Counted from the first letter of the stretch, positions 51,927 through 60,911 are shown. The stretch: 64,000 bases of DNA from Nocardia rhamnosiphila NBRC 108938 (GCF_000720425.1 NZ_JOAJ01000004.1:124001-188000), one strand, 5' to 3'. Made by a program: numbers and translations. The notes: generated by a model from the sequence alone, not told the origin.

Positions 51927-53102
51927 ATGGCCACAAGGGCTCTTCTCCACATTCGCGGCGCCAGGGCACTCGTACTGAGCGTGGCCGCCGGCTGCGCCGC
52001 CGCGTTCCCCGCGCCGGCCACCCCCGCCACCGCGGCACCACCGGAGATCGCCTGCGGCTGGAGCCCGCGAATCGGGGCGGATACATTCAACATCGCCTTC
52101 CCGGACACCTTCGCCAATTACTGGATGACCCTGATACCCGCCGCGCCCGGAACGAGCGTGACCATGCGTGGCGAATACCCGCACGCGCGGTACATGTCGT
52201 TCGTCTCGTACGCGGCCGGAGCGGCCACAGACGTCCTGACCGATGCGGCGATCGTGCCGGACGCCGGCTCGGTGAATCCCTTCCCCGCCGGAGCCGACCG
52301 GCAGAGCGCGAACCGCTCCTACACGATCCGGGTGGTCGCCGGAGACCGACCGGCGAACCCCGAACCCAATACCCTCTACGCCCGCGCCACCGACGGCGTG
52401 ATCCCGGTGATCTACCGGGTATACCGGCCCGATGCCGGGCGCGATTCGATGGGCGGAACCGGACTACCGCGGACCACCGTGCACACCTCCGGCGGCGCTG
52501 CGGTCGAACTCGCCGACTGCGGGACGAACACCAGCGATTCCGACCCGCACGGCGTGTTCGCCGAGGGCCGCGCCCGGCTGGGCCGTGGGCGGACCACACC
52601 ACTGCCGCACGCGCCGCAATGGGCCGGACGCGAAGGCGGGGGACTGTTCCCCAATCCCGACAACAAGTACCTGGCCACCCTGGTCGATTCCGGCCGGGCC
52701 GCGGTGATCCGCGGCCGGCTACCCGAAACTCCCGATACATTCTCCGGTGCGGCGCGGACGGCGCCCGCCCAACTGCGGTACTGGTCGATGTGCAGCGGCG
52801 ACGTCCCATCGACCAGCACACTGGGCTGCCTGGTCGACGACGAGATCCCGGTCGACGAGAACGGCGAGTTCACCATCGTGGTGTCCGCCCCGGAGCACCG
52901 GCCGGACCCGAGTTGCCACCTCGCCTGGCTACCCGCGAACTCCGGCGAGACCCTGCTGATCATGCGGAACATGTTGCCCGCCGCGAACTTCACCGGTTCG
53001 GTTCAGAACGCCGATCCGGAAGACCCGCAACCGGGGCTGGGCCCCTACTATCCGGCACTCACCTACGCGGCGGCTACCGGTGAGACGGCCGGGCTCTGCT
53101 GA
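51927..53102 (+). CDS. Secreted hypothetical protein
   Basis: 391 residues with a signal peptide (about 1-38, core ALVLSVAAGCAAAF, then an Ala/Pro-rich region). The mature part is beta-rich with several Cys and the segments FPDTFANYWMTLIPAAPGTSVTMRGEYPHARYMSFVSY and GVIPVIYRVYRP, and a C-terminal ETLLIMRNMLPAANFTGSVQN. I have no named family for it. The frame is open far upstream to 50700, but that part is antisense to the Bax-inhibitor gene. ATG 51927 begins the only plausible signal peptide. Confidence 0.75.
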   Translation: MATRALLHIRGARALVLSVAAGCAAAFPAPATPATAAPPEIACGWSPRIGADTFNIAFPDTFANYWMTLIPAAPGTSVTMRGEYPHARYMSFVSYAAGAATDVLTDAAIVPDAGSVNPFPAGADRQSANRSYTIRVVAGDRPANPEPNTLYARATDGVIPVIYRVYRPDAGRDSMGGTGLPRTTVHTSGGAAVELADCGTNTSDSDPHGVFAEGRARLGRGRTTPLPHAPQWAGREGGGLFPNPDNKYLATLVDSGRAAVIRGRLPETPDTFSGAARTAPAQLRYWSMCSGDVPSTSTLGCLVDDEIPVDENGEFTIVVSAPEHRPDPSCHLAWLPANSGETLLIMRNMLPAANFTGSVQNADPEDPQPGLGPYYPALTYAAATGETAGLC

Positions 53103-53168
53103 CCTCGCCCGCGCCGAGGCCACCGGTGGCGCGCTCGGTGAGCAACCGGCTCGGCGAGAATCGTCGCC

Positions 53169-53633
53169 ATGACCGAGTCCACCGCCGCGGCATCATCGTC
53201 GGCCGTGCTGCTGTACCGGCTGACCCGCGCCACCAGCGTCCGGCTGGCCACCGCGTTCGCCGCCGCGGGTATGCCCGACCTCCATCCACGGCACGCTCTG
53301 CAATTCTTCCCGCCGCTGCTCGCGGGCGGGCAGCGGGTTTCGGACCTGGCGCCACAGATCGGGGTCACCCGGCAGGCCACCGCGCAGGTGGTTGGCACGC
53401 TGGAACGCGGCGGCTATCTCGTACGCGTCGCGGACCCCACCGACCGGCGGGCCAAACTCATCTGCCTGACCGATCGCGGACGCGCGGCGTTCGGAACGCT
53501 GCGCGACAGCATGATCACGGTGGAACAGGATTGGGCCCGGATCCTGGGCGCCGGGCGCGCGAACGAATTCCGGGAAATACTGGCATCGCTGCTCGATGAA
53601 GCCGGTAGCGGCGGCGGGCCACTACCGGGCTGA
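53169..53633 (+). CDS. MarR-family transcriptional regulator
   Basis: 154 residues with the MarR winged helix: LHPRHALQFFPPLLAGGQRVSDLAPQIGVTRQATAQVVGTLERGGYLVRVADPTDRRAKLICLTDRG, including the DRRAK wing. N- and C-terminal helices would form the dimer interface. The ligand and target are unknown; the nearest genes are the secreted protein upstream (same strand, 66 nt) and the kinase gene, which converges 14 nt downstream. Confidence 0.92.
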   Translation: MTESTAAASSSAVLLYRLTRATSVRLATAFAAAGMPDLHPRHALQFFPPLLAGGQRVSDLAPQIGVTRQATAQVVGTLERGGYLVRVADPTDRRAKLICLTDRGRAAFGTLRDSMITVEQDWARILGAGRANEFREILASLLDEAGSGGGPLPG

Positions 53634-53647
53634 TCCGCGGCGGAGCG

Positions 53648-54772
53648 CTACATCACCATCACGAGGATCACAATGATGATGAGCAGCCCGATCAGCAGTC
53701 CGATGGTGACGGCCACGGTCGGACCGATTTGCCGCGAAGCGGGCCGCGGGGTGGGCGCCGCGACCGCGGCGGGCCGTGGCGGCTGCGGCTGCGCACGCCG
53801 GGGCAGGGGGCCGGAGCGGGGGCTGCGCAGGCCGGCGGCGGAGTTGCGGGCGGCCCAGGCGGGGATGGTGCCGTCCTCGGTCCGCACCGGGGCGCCGAGG
53901 ATATTGCTCGCGGCGCCGGGACCGAAAGCGGCGGCGAGGATCTCGTCACGCGCCTCGGCCATGGTGGGACGACGCTGCGGGGCCGGTTCCATCATGTGCA
54001 GCAACGCCCGGGTGAGCACGCCGCTGCGACTCGGCGGAATGATCTGCGCCATGGCGGCGCGCTCCACGATGGCGCCGGTGTCGTCGTCCATCCCGAACGG
54101 CGGCTGCCCCTCGATGGCGGTGTAGAGGGTGGCGCCGAGGGAGAACACATCGCTGGCCGCGGTGGGCTGGGCGCCGCGCGCGACCTCGGGCGGCAGATAG
54201 GCGGGCGTACCGGTGATCATTCCGTCCGGTTCGTCGGCGGCCTCGGTGATATTTCGGGAGATACCGAAATCGCTCAGCTTCGCCATCCCGACTCCGGGGC
54301 CGCGATCGGCGACGAGGATATTGCCCGGTTTGATATCGCGGTGCACGATCCCGACATGGTGCGCGGCGGCCAGCGCGTCGGCGACCTGGGCGCCGATCTG
54401 GGCCACCTCGATCACCGGGAGGGCGCTCACCAGGGCGAGCGCGCGGGCCACGCTGCGCGAGGGTAGATGCTCCATCACCAGCCAGGGTTCACCGGCCTCG
54501 ATCACCACGTCGTACACGGCGATGGCGTGTTCGTGGGACAGCTTCGCCGCGACCCGGCCCTCGTGCACGATCTGATCGCGAACCCGCCGGGCCTGGGCCT
54601 CGTCCATACCGGCGGTGGACAGCACCTGTTTGATGGCGACGTCGCGGTCCAGCAGCCGGTCACGGGCCTCCCATACGGCTCCCATACCGCCACCGCCCAG
54701 CTTGGACTGCAGGCGGTATCGGCCGGCCACCAGATAGTCGGGGCCGACGATGGGACGGGGGCGATCGATCAT
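53648..54772 (-). CDS. Ser/Thr protein kinase with C-terminal membrane anchor
   Basis: 374 residues. A Hanks-type kinase domain spans about 18-285: GGGGMGAVWEA P-loop, Lys48 (AIKQV), HRDIKPGN (144-151), DFG (168-170) and GTPAYLPPE. A Pro/Arg-rich linker then leads to a single membrane helix at the very C-terminus (about 348-372) with no extracellular sensor. ATG 54772 is 7 nt after TAGTCT, so the mRNA is probably leaderless; the upstream in-frame ATG at 54832 is therefore rejected. It is divergent from imuA'. Confidence 0.93.
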   Translation of the reverse strand: MIDRPRPIVGPDYLVAGRYRLQSKLGGGGMGAVWEARDRLLDRDVAIKQVLSTAGMDEAQARRVRDQIVHEGRVAAKLSHEHAIAVYDVVIEAGEPWLVMEHLPSRSVARALALVSALPVIEVAQIGAQVADALAAAHHVGIVHRDIKPGNILVADRGPGVGMAKLSDFGISRNITEAADEPDGMITGTPAYLPPEVARGAQPTAASDVFSLGATLYTAIEGQPPFGMDDDTGAIVERAAMAQIIPPSRSGVLTRALLHMMEPAPQRRPTMAEARDEILAAAFGPGAASNILGAPVRTEDGTIPAWAARNSAAGLRSPRSGPLPRRAQPQPPRPAAVAAPTPRPASRQIGPTVAVTIGLLIGLLIIIVILVMVM

Positions 54773-54909
54773 GGGTGTGAGACTAGCCGAATTCGGTGGT
54801 AGCTGGCCGGATTCGGAGCCGGACCGCGCCACACGTGACCTCGTTCACCGTAGGGGGGTCGCCGCGGTGCCGGAGGTACTTCCGGGGGCGGGTTTCAGCC
54901 GATAGTCTG

Positions 54910-54925
54910 TCGAATGTATGTTCGA
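54910..54925. promoter_or_regulatory. LexA (SOS) box upstream of imuA'
   Basis: TCGAATGTATGTTCGA matches the actinobacterial SOS box TCGAAC-N4-GTTCGA at 11 of 12 defined positions. It lies 82 bp before the imuA' ATG, so damage-induced expression is expected. Confidence 0.85.
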
Positions 54926-55007
54926 ACCAGGAGTTAGCTGGATCGGTGCCGGCCACTTCGGTGCGACCGGCCGTCCGTCCGGCGTCCGTCGCGGAAGTGG
55001 GTGAGGT

Positions 55008-55799
55008 ATGACGGCACGGCCACCGAAGGCGAGCGGCGCCCAACTGCGGCAACTGGCCCGGTTGCGGCGCGCCCGGGCGGCGGGCGGCGGCTGCCTACCC
55101 GGCCCCCCGGCAGCGCCACGCGGCGAGCACGGCCTGTCCGCACCGGTGGCGCCGGCGACGGGCCTGCGGCGGGAGATCCTGCCCGTACCTCCGGCCCTGG
55201 CGCCCCTGCTGCCCGAAGGCGGCCTGGTCAAGGGCAGCGTGGTGGCCTACACCGGCGCCGGATCGTTGCTGGCCGGACTGCTCGCCGCCGTCACCGAACC
55301 GGGCGGGCACGCGGCCACCGTCGGGCTGCCCGGGCTCGGTCTGCTCGCCGCCGCGGAGATGGGTGCCCGGCTGGATCGGATCGCGGTGGTCGCCGATGCC
55401 GGCCGGGACCCGGCGGAGGTGGCGGCGGTGTTGCTCGACGGTATGGAACTGGTGGTGCTCGGCCTCGGCGGCGCCGCGATCCCCCCGGCCCGCGCCCGGG
55501 TACTCACCGCGAAGGCCCGCGGAAAGAACGCCACCATGATCGTCACCGGCGGCTCCTGGCCGGCTCCGGACCTGAACCTGGAAGCGAAGGTATCCGGCTA
55601 CACCGGGCTCGGGACGGGCAGCGGGCGTATCCGTTCCATCAGCCTCGACGTCGAGGTCCGCGCCAAAGACGGTGTACCGCACCGGGGCCGGTTGGCCGCC
55701 CGCCCACTCGCCGGCCGGGTGGAGTGGATCGCGCCGGCCGGCACGGAAGCCGGCGAGGGCCGCGCACCGGAACGACAGGAGCGGTCGGTTGCCTCCTGA
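55008..55799 (+). CDS. imuA': ImuA'-like RecA-fold protein of the mutasome
   Basis: 263 residues. The RecA-like core (about 50-230; GLVKGSVVAYTGAGSLLAGLLAAV) has lost a canonical Walker A GKT, as is known for the mycobacterial ImuA' (Rv3395c) lineage. ImuA' works with ImuB and the error-prone polymerase DnaE2 in damage-induced mutagenesis. The C-terminus is long and polar. The gene overlaps imuB by 11 nt and sits behind a LexA box. No dnaE2 is in the window. ATG 55008 follows GTGAGG. Confidence 0.88.
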   Translation: MTARPPKASGAQLRQLARLRRARAAGGGCLPGPPAAPRGEHGLSAPVAPATGLRREILPVPPALAPLLPEGGLVKGSVVAYTGAGSLLAGLLAAVTEPGGHAATVGLPGLGLLAAAEMGARLDRIAVVADAGRDPAEVAAVLLDGMELVVLGLGGAAIPPARARVLTAKARGKNATMIVTGGSWPAPDLNLEAKVSGYTGLGTGSGRIRSISLDVEVRAKDGVPHRGRLAARPLAGRVEWIAPAGTEAGEGRAPERQERSVAS

Positions 55800-57378
55800 C
55801 CGGACCGCACCGGGCACCGCCCGCGGCGGTCCCCGGGTCCTGGCGGTGTGGTGCCCGGACTGGCCGGCGGTCGCGGCGGCGGCGAGCGCGGGATTGCCGC
55901 CGGAACAACCGGTGGCGGTACTCCACGCGAACCGGGTGGTCACCTGCTCGGCCGCCGCCCGCGAGGCGGGGGTGCGCCGCGGTATGCGCAAACGCGAAGC
56001 CCAGGGCCGCTGCCCGGAACTCGTGGTGGCACACCAGGACACGGACCGTGATGCCCGGCTGTTCGAACCGGTCGCCGCCACCGTGGACACCCTCGCCTCC
56101 GGCGTGGAAGTGCTGCGCCCCGGCCTGCTGGCCCTATCCGCCCGCGGTGTCGTCCGCTACTTCGGTTCCGCCGAGGCCGCGACCCGCCGCCTGCTCACCG
56201 CGCTGGCCGCCGCCGGGGTGGAGGCGCGGGTGGGTATCGCCGACGAACTACCCACCGCGATCGTCGCCGCCCGGCACGGGACCCTCGTGGCCCCGGGGGG
56301 CGACGCCCGGTTCCTGGCCCCGCTGCCGATCACGGAGCTGGCGGCCGAACCGGGCCCGGCGGCCGCGGAACGGGCCGCGCTCATAGATCTGCTGCACCGG
56401 CTGGGCCTGCGCCGGATCGGGGATTTCGCCGAGCTGACACCGGCCCAGGTGACCTCCCGGTTCGGCACGGACGCGATCCGCGCGCACCGCGCCGCCCGCG
56501 CCCTACCGGAACGCCCGCCGGCGCCGCGCCGGCCCGCACCGGATCTGGAGGTCCGGCTCCCCTGCGATCCACCCATCGACCGGGTCGACCGGGCCGCGTT
56601 CGCCGGCCGGCTACTTGCCACCCGCCTCACCGCGGCGCTGTCGGCCGCCGCACTGGCCTGCACCCGGCTCGAGATCCGCGCCGAAACCGAAACGGGCGAA
56701 AACCTGTCCCGGGTCTGGCGCTGCGCCGAACCGCTGACCGCCGACGGCGTCGCCGACCGGGTGCGCTGGCAGCTGGACGGCTGGCTGACCCGTCCCCCGG
56801 ACGGCCGTCCAGCCGGCCCGATCATCCTGCTGCACCTGGTGCCGGTGGAGGTGGTACCGGCCGGCGCCCTGCAACTGGGTCTGTGGGGCGATACCGGATC
56901 GGGTGACGAACGCGCGCTGCGCGCCCTGGTCCGCGTCCAGGGCCTGCTCGGTGGAGACGCGGTGCAGGTGGGCGTACTCAGCGGCGGACGCGGGCCGGCC
57001 GAACGGGTCACCATGGTCGCGTTCGGCGACGAACGCGCCCCGCATACCGATCCGGCGCCGCCCTGGCCGGGCCGGATCCCCGAACCCGCCCCCGCCGTGA
57101 TCATGCTCGACCGTCCACCGGTCACCCTGGAATCCGCCGACGGCGCCCCGGTGCGGATCACCGAGCGCGGCGGGTTCAGCGGACCCCCGGCACGGCTGCG
57201 CTGGGGGCGATCCAGTTGGCGGCTCACCGCCTGGGCCGGCCCCTGGCTCCTGGACGAACTGTGGTGGTCGTCCGGCACGGCGCCCAGTGCCCGCGCGCAG
57301 GTGGAACTACCCGGCCCGCACAGTCTGTTGCTGTTCGCCCAGAACGACCGGTGGTACGTGGAAGGGCTCTACGAATGA
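55789..57378 (+). CDS. imuB: ImuB, Y-family polymerase-like mutasome hub
   Basis: 529 residues with the Y-family polymerase layout: palm/fingers (VLAVWCPDWPAVAAA, then CSAAAREAGVRRGMRKREA), thumb (RLGLRRIGDFAELTPAQVTSRFG) and little finger (about 270-370). The catalytic acidic residues of true Y-family enzymes are missing from the first motif, as in characterised ImuB, which acts as an adaptor to the sliding clamp, ImuA' and DnaE2. TTG 55789 lies 7 nt after AGGAG and is the most plausible start, since no ATG or GTG occurs before the conserved domain. Confidence 0.9.
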   Translation: MPPDRTAPGTARGGPRVLAVWCPDWPAVAAAASAGLPPEQPVAVLHANRVVTCSAAAREAGVRRGMRKREAQGRCPELVVAHQDTDRDARLFEPVAATVDTLASGVEVLRPGLLALSARGVVRYFGSAEAATRRLLTALAAAGVEARVGIADELPTAIVAARHGTLVAPGGDARFLAPLPITELAAEPGPAAAERAALIDLLHRLGLRRIGDFAELTPAQVTSRFGTDAIRAHRAARALPERPPAPRRPAPDLEVRLPCDPPIDRVDRAAFAGRLLATRLTAALSAAALACTRLEIRAETETGENLSRVWRCAEPLTADGVADRVRWQLDGWLTRPPDGRPAGPIILLHLVPVEVVPAGALQLGLWGDTGSGDERALRALVRVQGLLGGDAVQVGVLSGGRGPAERVTMVAFGDERAPHTDPAPPWPGRIPEPAPAVIMLDRPPVTLESADGAPVRITERGGFSGPPARLRWGRSSWRLTAWAGPWLLDELWWSSGTAPSARAQVELPGPHSLLLFAQNDRWYVEGLYE

Positions 57379-57448
57379 ACGCCGCGCTCAGAGGGTGTCC
57401 GAGATCTTGGATCGGGTGTGAGCCGAGGACGCCCGAGAAGGGCGGTTG

Positions 57449-57979
57449 TCAGTACCCGTCGCAGGCGTCGAACGCCGCGTCCTTGTCCGCGTTGAACGTA
57501 TCGATCTGCCCGTTCACCTCGTCGACCGAGGCATTGCGTTCCAGCAGGTCGGCCAGTGACCTCAGATTGTCGCGGTAGGTGCGCATCGGAGTGGAGACAT
57601 CGTTGGGCACATCGGGGTTCAGATTCTGATCGATCTTGTTGGCGGTATCGCGCAACGCGGTGATCGCGGCCTGCTTCTTGGGCTCGAGATCGGGCGCCTT
57701 CGCGTCACTGGCATCGATATAGGCGTTGAACGCGTCGACCGCGGGATTGTTGTTGTCGCGCAGCGCCTCGCACACATCGGTGGCGGCGGCCGCCGCGGCG
57801 GCGGCTCGCGACGAGGACGCCGCGGCCGACGACGATTTGACCTCGGAGGTGTACAGCTGCAACTCGGACTGGTTCACCTGGGCGGTACCGGTCACGGTGT
57901 TCGAGCAGGCAGCGATGAAACCACCCGCGATGAGCACGGTCACAGCGGTGGCGAGACCGGCTCGTTCGAGTCGTCGCAT
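57449..57979 (-). CDS. Lipoprotein of unknown function
   Basis: 176 residues. A signal sequence with lipobox FIAAC (Cys25) is followed by SNTVTGTAQV, a motif shared by many actinobacterial lipoproteins, a Ser/Ala-rich linker, and a helical domain with two Cys (DVCEALRD and AACD-like FDACDGY at the end) and ALRDTANKIDQNLNPDVPNDVSTPMRTYRDNLRSL. No named family. GAGGGGA lies upstream. It converges with imuB; there is no clear terminator in the 70-nt gap. Confidence 0.8.
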   Translation of the reverse strand: MRRLERAGLATAVTVLIAGGFIAACSNTVTGTAQVNQSELQLYTSEVKSSSAAASSSRAAAAAAAATDVCEALRDNNNPAVDAFNAYIDASDAKAPDLEPKKQAAITALRDTANKIDQNLNPDVPNDVSTPMRTYRDNLRSLADLLERNASVDEVNGQIDTFNADKDAAFDACDGY

Positions 57980-58136
57980 AGGTGTTGAACTCCCCTCGGA
58001 TGCCCACGACCCCGTATTTTCGCCCCGGCGCGCCGGACATCTGAGCCGCCGGTGCTGTCAACCGTACTGCGTCGGGTCGTATTTCGACCGCCCAGCCTCG
58101 TCATTGATCATCAACCGATACCGGGCGCACCACACG

Positions 58137-58760
58137 CTACCCGGTGGCGATGTCGATGACCAGGCGATTCGGCATGGTGGCGGTGGATACCGTGAAGCCC
58201 GGACGGTCGCCGGCAACCCCGACGAACGATTGCGTGACCCCCTCGAAAACCGTGGTCCGGTACACCCCCGCGATCCCGGGAACCGCCGGATCGGTGGCCG
58301 GGTCGGGACCGGAGTAAGGCGCCACCCGGCTGTCGAAGGGATAGGCCGACCCGGTGATCCGTACCTCGAGCACCGATTCGCCCGCCACCTCCAGTTCCCG
58401 GCCGCTGCCGTCCTGGACCGCCCGGCCGGTGTACCACACACTCCAGCCCGGAGTGCCCTCCCCGCCGAGGTCGTATTCCACGCGATCGAACCCCGCATGC
58501 CTGCTCAGCCTGATATCGGTCACGGTCAGCGCGGCCCCCGGCGAGGCCTCGGCCTGTTTGGGGACCGTATCGTCGGGCGCGGGCACCGGCTCACCCGGCA
58601 ACGGGACGGGTGGCGGCGGCACACCGGGGGTGGCCACTTCCGAACTCGGCACCGCCGGCACCAGCTCCGGAGAGCTAACCGGTGGTGTGGAGCCGGAGTG
58701 GGCACATCCCGCGAGAAAACCCAGCATTGCCACCACTACCAGAACACGCCCGGTACGCAT
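58137..58760 (-). CDS. AMIN-like lipoprotein
   Basis: 207 residues: lipobox LAGC (Cys19), a Pro/Ser/Val-rich linker (about 25-75), and a beta-rich domain beginning TVTDIRLSRHAGFDRVEYDLGGEGTPGWSVWY, the AMIN-like pattern of actinobacterial lipoproteins, ending TMPNRLVIDIAT. AMIN-type domains usually bind the cell envelope. ATG 58760 begins the signal sequence; the open frame upstream to 58880 is the overlap region of the divergent methyltransferase promoter. Confidence 0.82.
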   Translation of the reverse strand: MRTGRVLVVVAMLGFLAGCAHSGSTPPVSSPELVPAVPSSEVATPGVPPPPVPLPGEPVPAPDDTVPKQAEASPGAALTVTDIRLSRHAGFDRVEYDLGGEGTPGWSVWYTGRAVQDGSGRELEVAGESVLEVRITGSAYPFDSRVAPYSGPDPATDPAVPGIAGVYRTTVFEGVTQSFVGVAGDRPGFTVSTATMPNRLVIDIATG

Positions 58761-58929
58761 GCGGCCGATGCTAACCGGCGTAACCGCTGTCCTGCGGGAA
58801 TATGCTCTCTCCCGGTGTGCCACGGCCGGCCCGCGCCCCGACCGGCCCGCGGGGGCGCGCGCAGCGGGTTCACCGGCCATCCGGCGGGGCGGCCGGCGGG
58901 CCGCGGCAACGATCTAGCACACTTGACCT

Positions 58930-60087
58930 GTGCGAGATGTGGAGGACCTACTGGAACGGTTGCGCCGCTATCCGGATGTGGAGGCCGCCAACCTGTACGC
59001 CGTCGATGCCGCCGACCGCCTGATTCTCGACGTAGCCGCGGAAGCGCTCACCGAAGCCGCCGCCGCCCGGGAAACGGTCGCGGTGATCGGTGACGGTTAC
59101 GGCGCCCTCACCCTCGGCGCCGCCGCCGCCCACGACCTGCACGGAATCCGCGTCCACCAGGATCTGCTCACCGGCGAACTCGCCCTGGCCGCCAACGCCC
59201 GGGCCCACGGTCTCGCCGACCGCTACACCTCCCATCCGCTGGACGAGACCCTGCTCCGCGGTGCGACCGTCGTCCTGCTGCGGCTACCGCGCGTCCTGGC
59301 CGGTCTGGCCGAAATCGCCGAGGCCGTCGCCCGTTATGCCCATCCCGCGGTCCGCGTCTTCGCCGGCGGCCGCGACAAATACCTGACCAAGGCCATGAAC
59401 GAGGTACTGGCCGAATCGTTTTCCGAGGTGCGGGCCAGCCGCGGCCGGCAGAAATCGCGCACCCTGCTGGTCCGCGGCCCGAAACCGGTGGGCGCGCCCC
59501 GTTTCCCGGTACACGAGCACATCGATGAGTTCGGAATCGAAGTGGTCGCGCACGGCGCCGCGTTCTCCGGCACCCGCCTCGATATCGGCACGCGGTTCCT
59601 GCTCGAACATCTGCGCGCGATGAAACCCGACGCCCGCGACGCCGTCGACCTCGGCTGCGGTACCGGGATACTGGCGGTGGCACTGGCCAGGTCCCGGCCC
59701 GGGCTGGCGGTGGTCGGCACCGACCAGTCCGCCGCCGCCGTGGCCTCCGCCGCCGCCACCGCCGCCGCCAATCAGCTCACCGACCGGGTGCGGGTGGTCC
59801 GCGACGACGCCATGTCCGGCGCCCCCGACAACAGCGCCGACCTGGTCGTATGTAATCCGCCGTTCCACGTCGGCGCCGCCGTGCACACCGGATCGGCCAT
59901 CAAGATGTTCGCCCAGACCGGCCGGGTACTGCGCCCCGGCGGCGAGCTGTGGACGGTCTACAACAACCATCTCAACCATCGCACGGTGGTCGAACGCATG
60001 GTGGGACGCACCGAAGTGATGGGCCGCAACCGGAAATTCACCGTCACCCGCTCGGTACGGGGTCTGCACGACCCCACCCGCCCCTGA
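58930..60087 (+). CDS. Class I SAM-dependent RNA methyltransferase (RlmG/RsmC type)
   Basis: 385 residues with two halves, as in RsmC/RlmG enzymes. The N-terminal half (about 1-190) is a degenerate methyltransferase-like domain; the C-terminal half has DLGCGTG (240-246) for AdoMet binding, GTDQS at the acidic ribose-binding position, and NPPF (309-312), the catalytic motif for methylating an exocyclic amine, here probably N2 of a guanine in rRNA. Which rRNA base cannot be told. GTG 58930 is the start. It converges with the LuxR regulator 9 nt away. Confidence 0.9.
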   Translation: MRDVEDLLERLRRYPDVEAANLYAVDAADRLILDVAAEALTEAAAARETVAVIGDGYGALTLGAAAAHDLHGIRVHQDLLTGELALAANARAHGLADRYTSHPLDETLLRGATVVLLRLPRVLAGLAEIAEAVARYAHPAVRVFAGGRDKYLTKAMNEVLAESFSEVRASRGRQKSRTLLVRGPKPVGAPRFPVHEHIDEFGIEVVAHGAAFSGTRLDIGTRFLLEHLRAMKPDARDAVDLGCGTGILAVALARSRPGLAVVGTDQSAAAVASAAATAAANQLTDRVRVVRDDAMSGAPDNSADLVVCNPPFHVGAAVHTGSAIKMFAQTGRVLRPGGELWTVYNNHLNHRTVVERMVGRTEVMGRNRKFTVTRSVRGLHDPTRP

Positions 60088-60096
60088 CGCCGCCGC

Positions 60097-60732
60097 TCAG
60101 TCGATACGCCGCCGATGCGCCCAGCGGGTGAGCGCGTTCCGGTTGGACTGCTGCGTTTTACGCAGCACGTTCGACGCATGGGTCTCCACCGTCTTCACCG
60201 AGATGAACAATTTCTCGGCGATCTCCCGATAGGTGTAACCGCGCGCCAGCAGACGCAACACCTCCAGCTCACGCGGGGTCAGCGAATCCAGCTCCGGATC
60301 CAGCGGCGGCTCGGGCACCGGAGACTTCCCCGTGAACGAATCCAGCACGAAACCGGCGAGCCGCGGACTGAACACCGCGTCACCGCCGGCCACCCGGCGG
60401 ATCCCGTCGGCCAGTTCGGCACCGGAAATCGTCTTGGTCACATAACCCCGGGCACCGGCCCGGATCACCGCGATCACATCCTCGGCGGCATCGGACACAC
60501 TCAACGCCAGACACACCGGACCGCTGTCGATACCGTGCAACACCGCCACCCCGCCCCCCTCGGGCATATGCACATCCAGCAACACCACATCGGGCTTCGC
60601 GCTGTTGATCCCCGCCACGGCCTCGGCAACCCCACCGGCCTCCCCGACCACCTCCATATCCGTCTCCCGGCTCAACTCGGCCCGCACTCCGGAACGAAAA
60701 ACGGCGTGATCATCCACCAGAAAAACCCGCAC
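60097..60732 (-). CDS. NarL/LuxR-family response regulator
   Basis: 211 residues. The receiver domain (1-120) has Asp7-Asp8, phospho-acceptor Asp53 (LLDVHMP) and Lys in GYVTKTI. The C-terminal LuxR HTH (about 148-205) reads LTPRELEVLRLLARGYTYREIAEKLFISVKTVETH. GTG 60732 sits 5 nt after GAGAGGG; the ATG at 60753 is an alternative. A MITE-like repeat lies 28 nt upstream of the GTG, where the promoter or the upstream message would run. The cognate kinase is most likely the PspC-HATPase gene 0.7 kb upstream. Confidence 0.92.
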   Translation of the reverse strand: MRVFLVDDHAVFRSGVRAELSRETDMEVVGEAGGVAEAVAGINSAKPDVVLLDVHMPEGGGVAVLHGIDSGPVCLALSVSDAAEDVIAVIRAGARGYVTKTISGAELADGIRRVAGGDAVFSPRLAGFVLDSFTGKSPVPEPPLDPELDSLTPRELEVLRLLARGYTYREIAEKLFISVKTVETHASNVLRKTQQSNRNALTRWAHRRRID

Positions 60733-60760
60733 GCCCACCCTCTCTGTATTCATGGCGCCG

Positions 60761-60911
60761 CCTGCGGCGTCGCGGGGTTGAGGCCCCCTAGGGTCTCGCC
60801 GTTCAGGCCTCGAGACTCGCGGCTTCGCCGCATGCGACGTGCGGTTGGCCGACCGCAGGATACGACCATTGAGCACCTCCGGCCAAGGGCGAGACGGGCC
60901 TCAACCCTTTG
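60761..60911 (-). repeat. MITE-like palindromic repeat, copy 2
   Basis: 151 bp, in reverse orientation to copy 1 at 21015-21128. It shares the outer 24 nt at one end and about 55 nt at the other, including GTCTCGAGGCC and GGGGGCCTCAACCCC. The central arm is replaced by about 40 bp of unrelated sequence. It begins 28 nt upstream of the response-regulator GTG. Confidence 0.8.
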
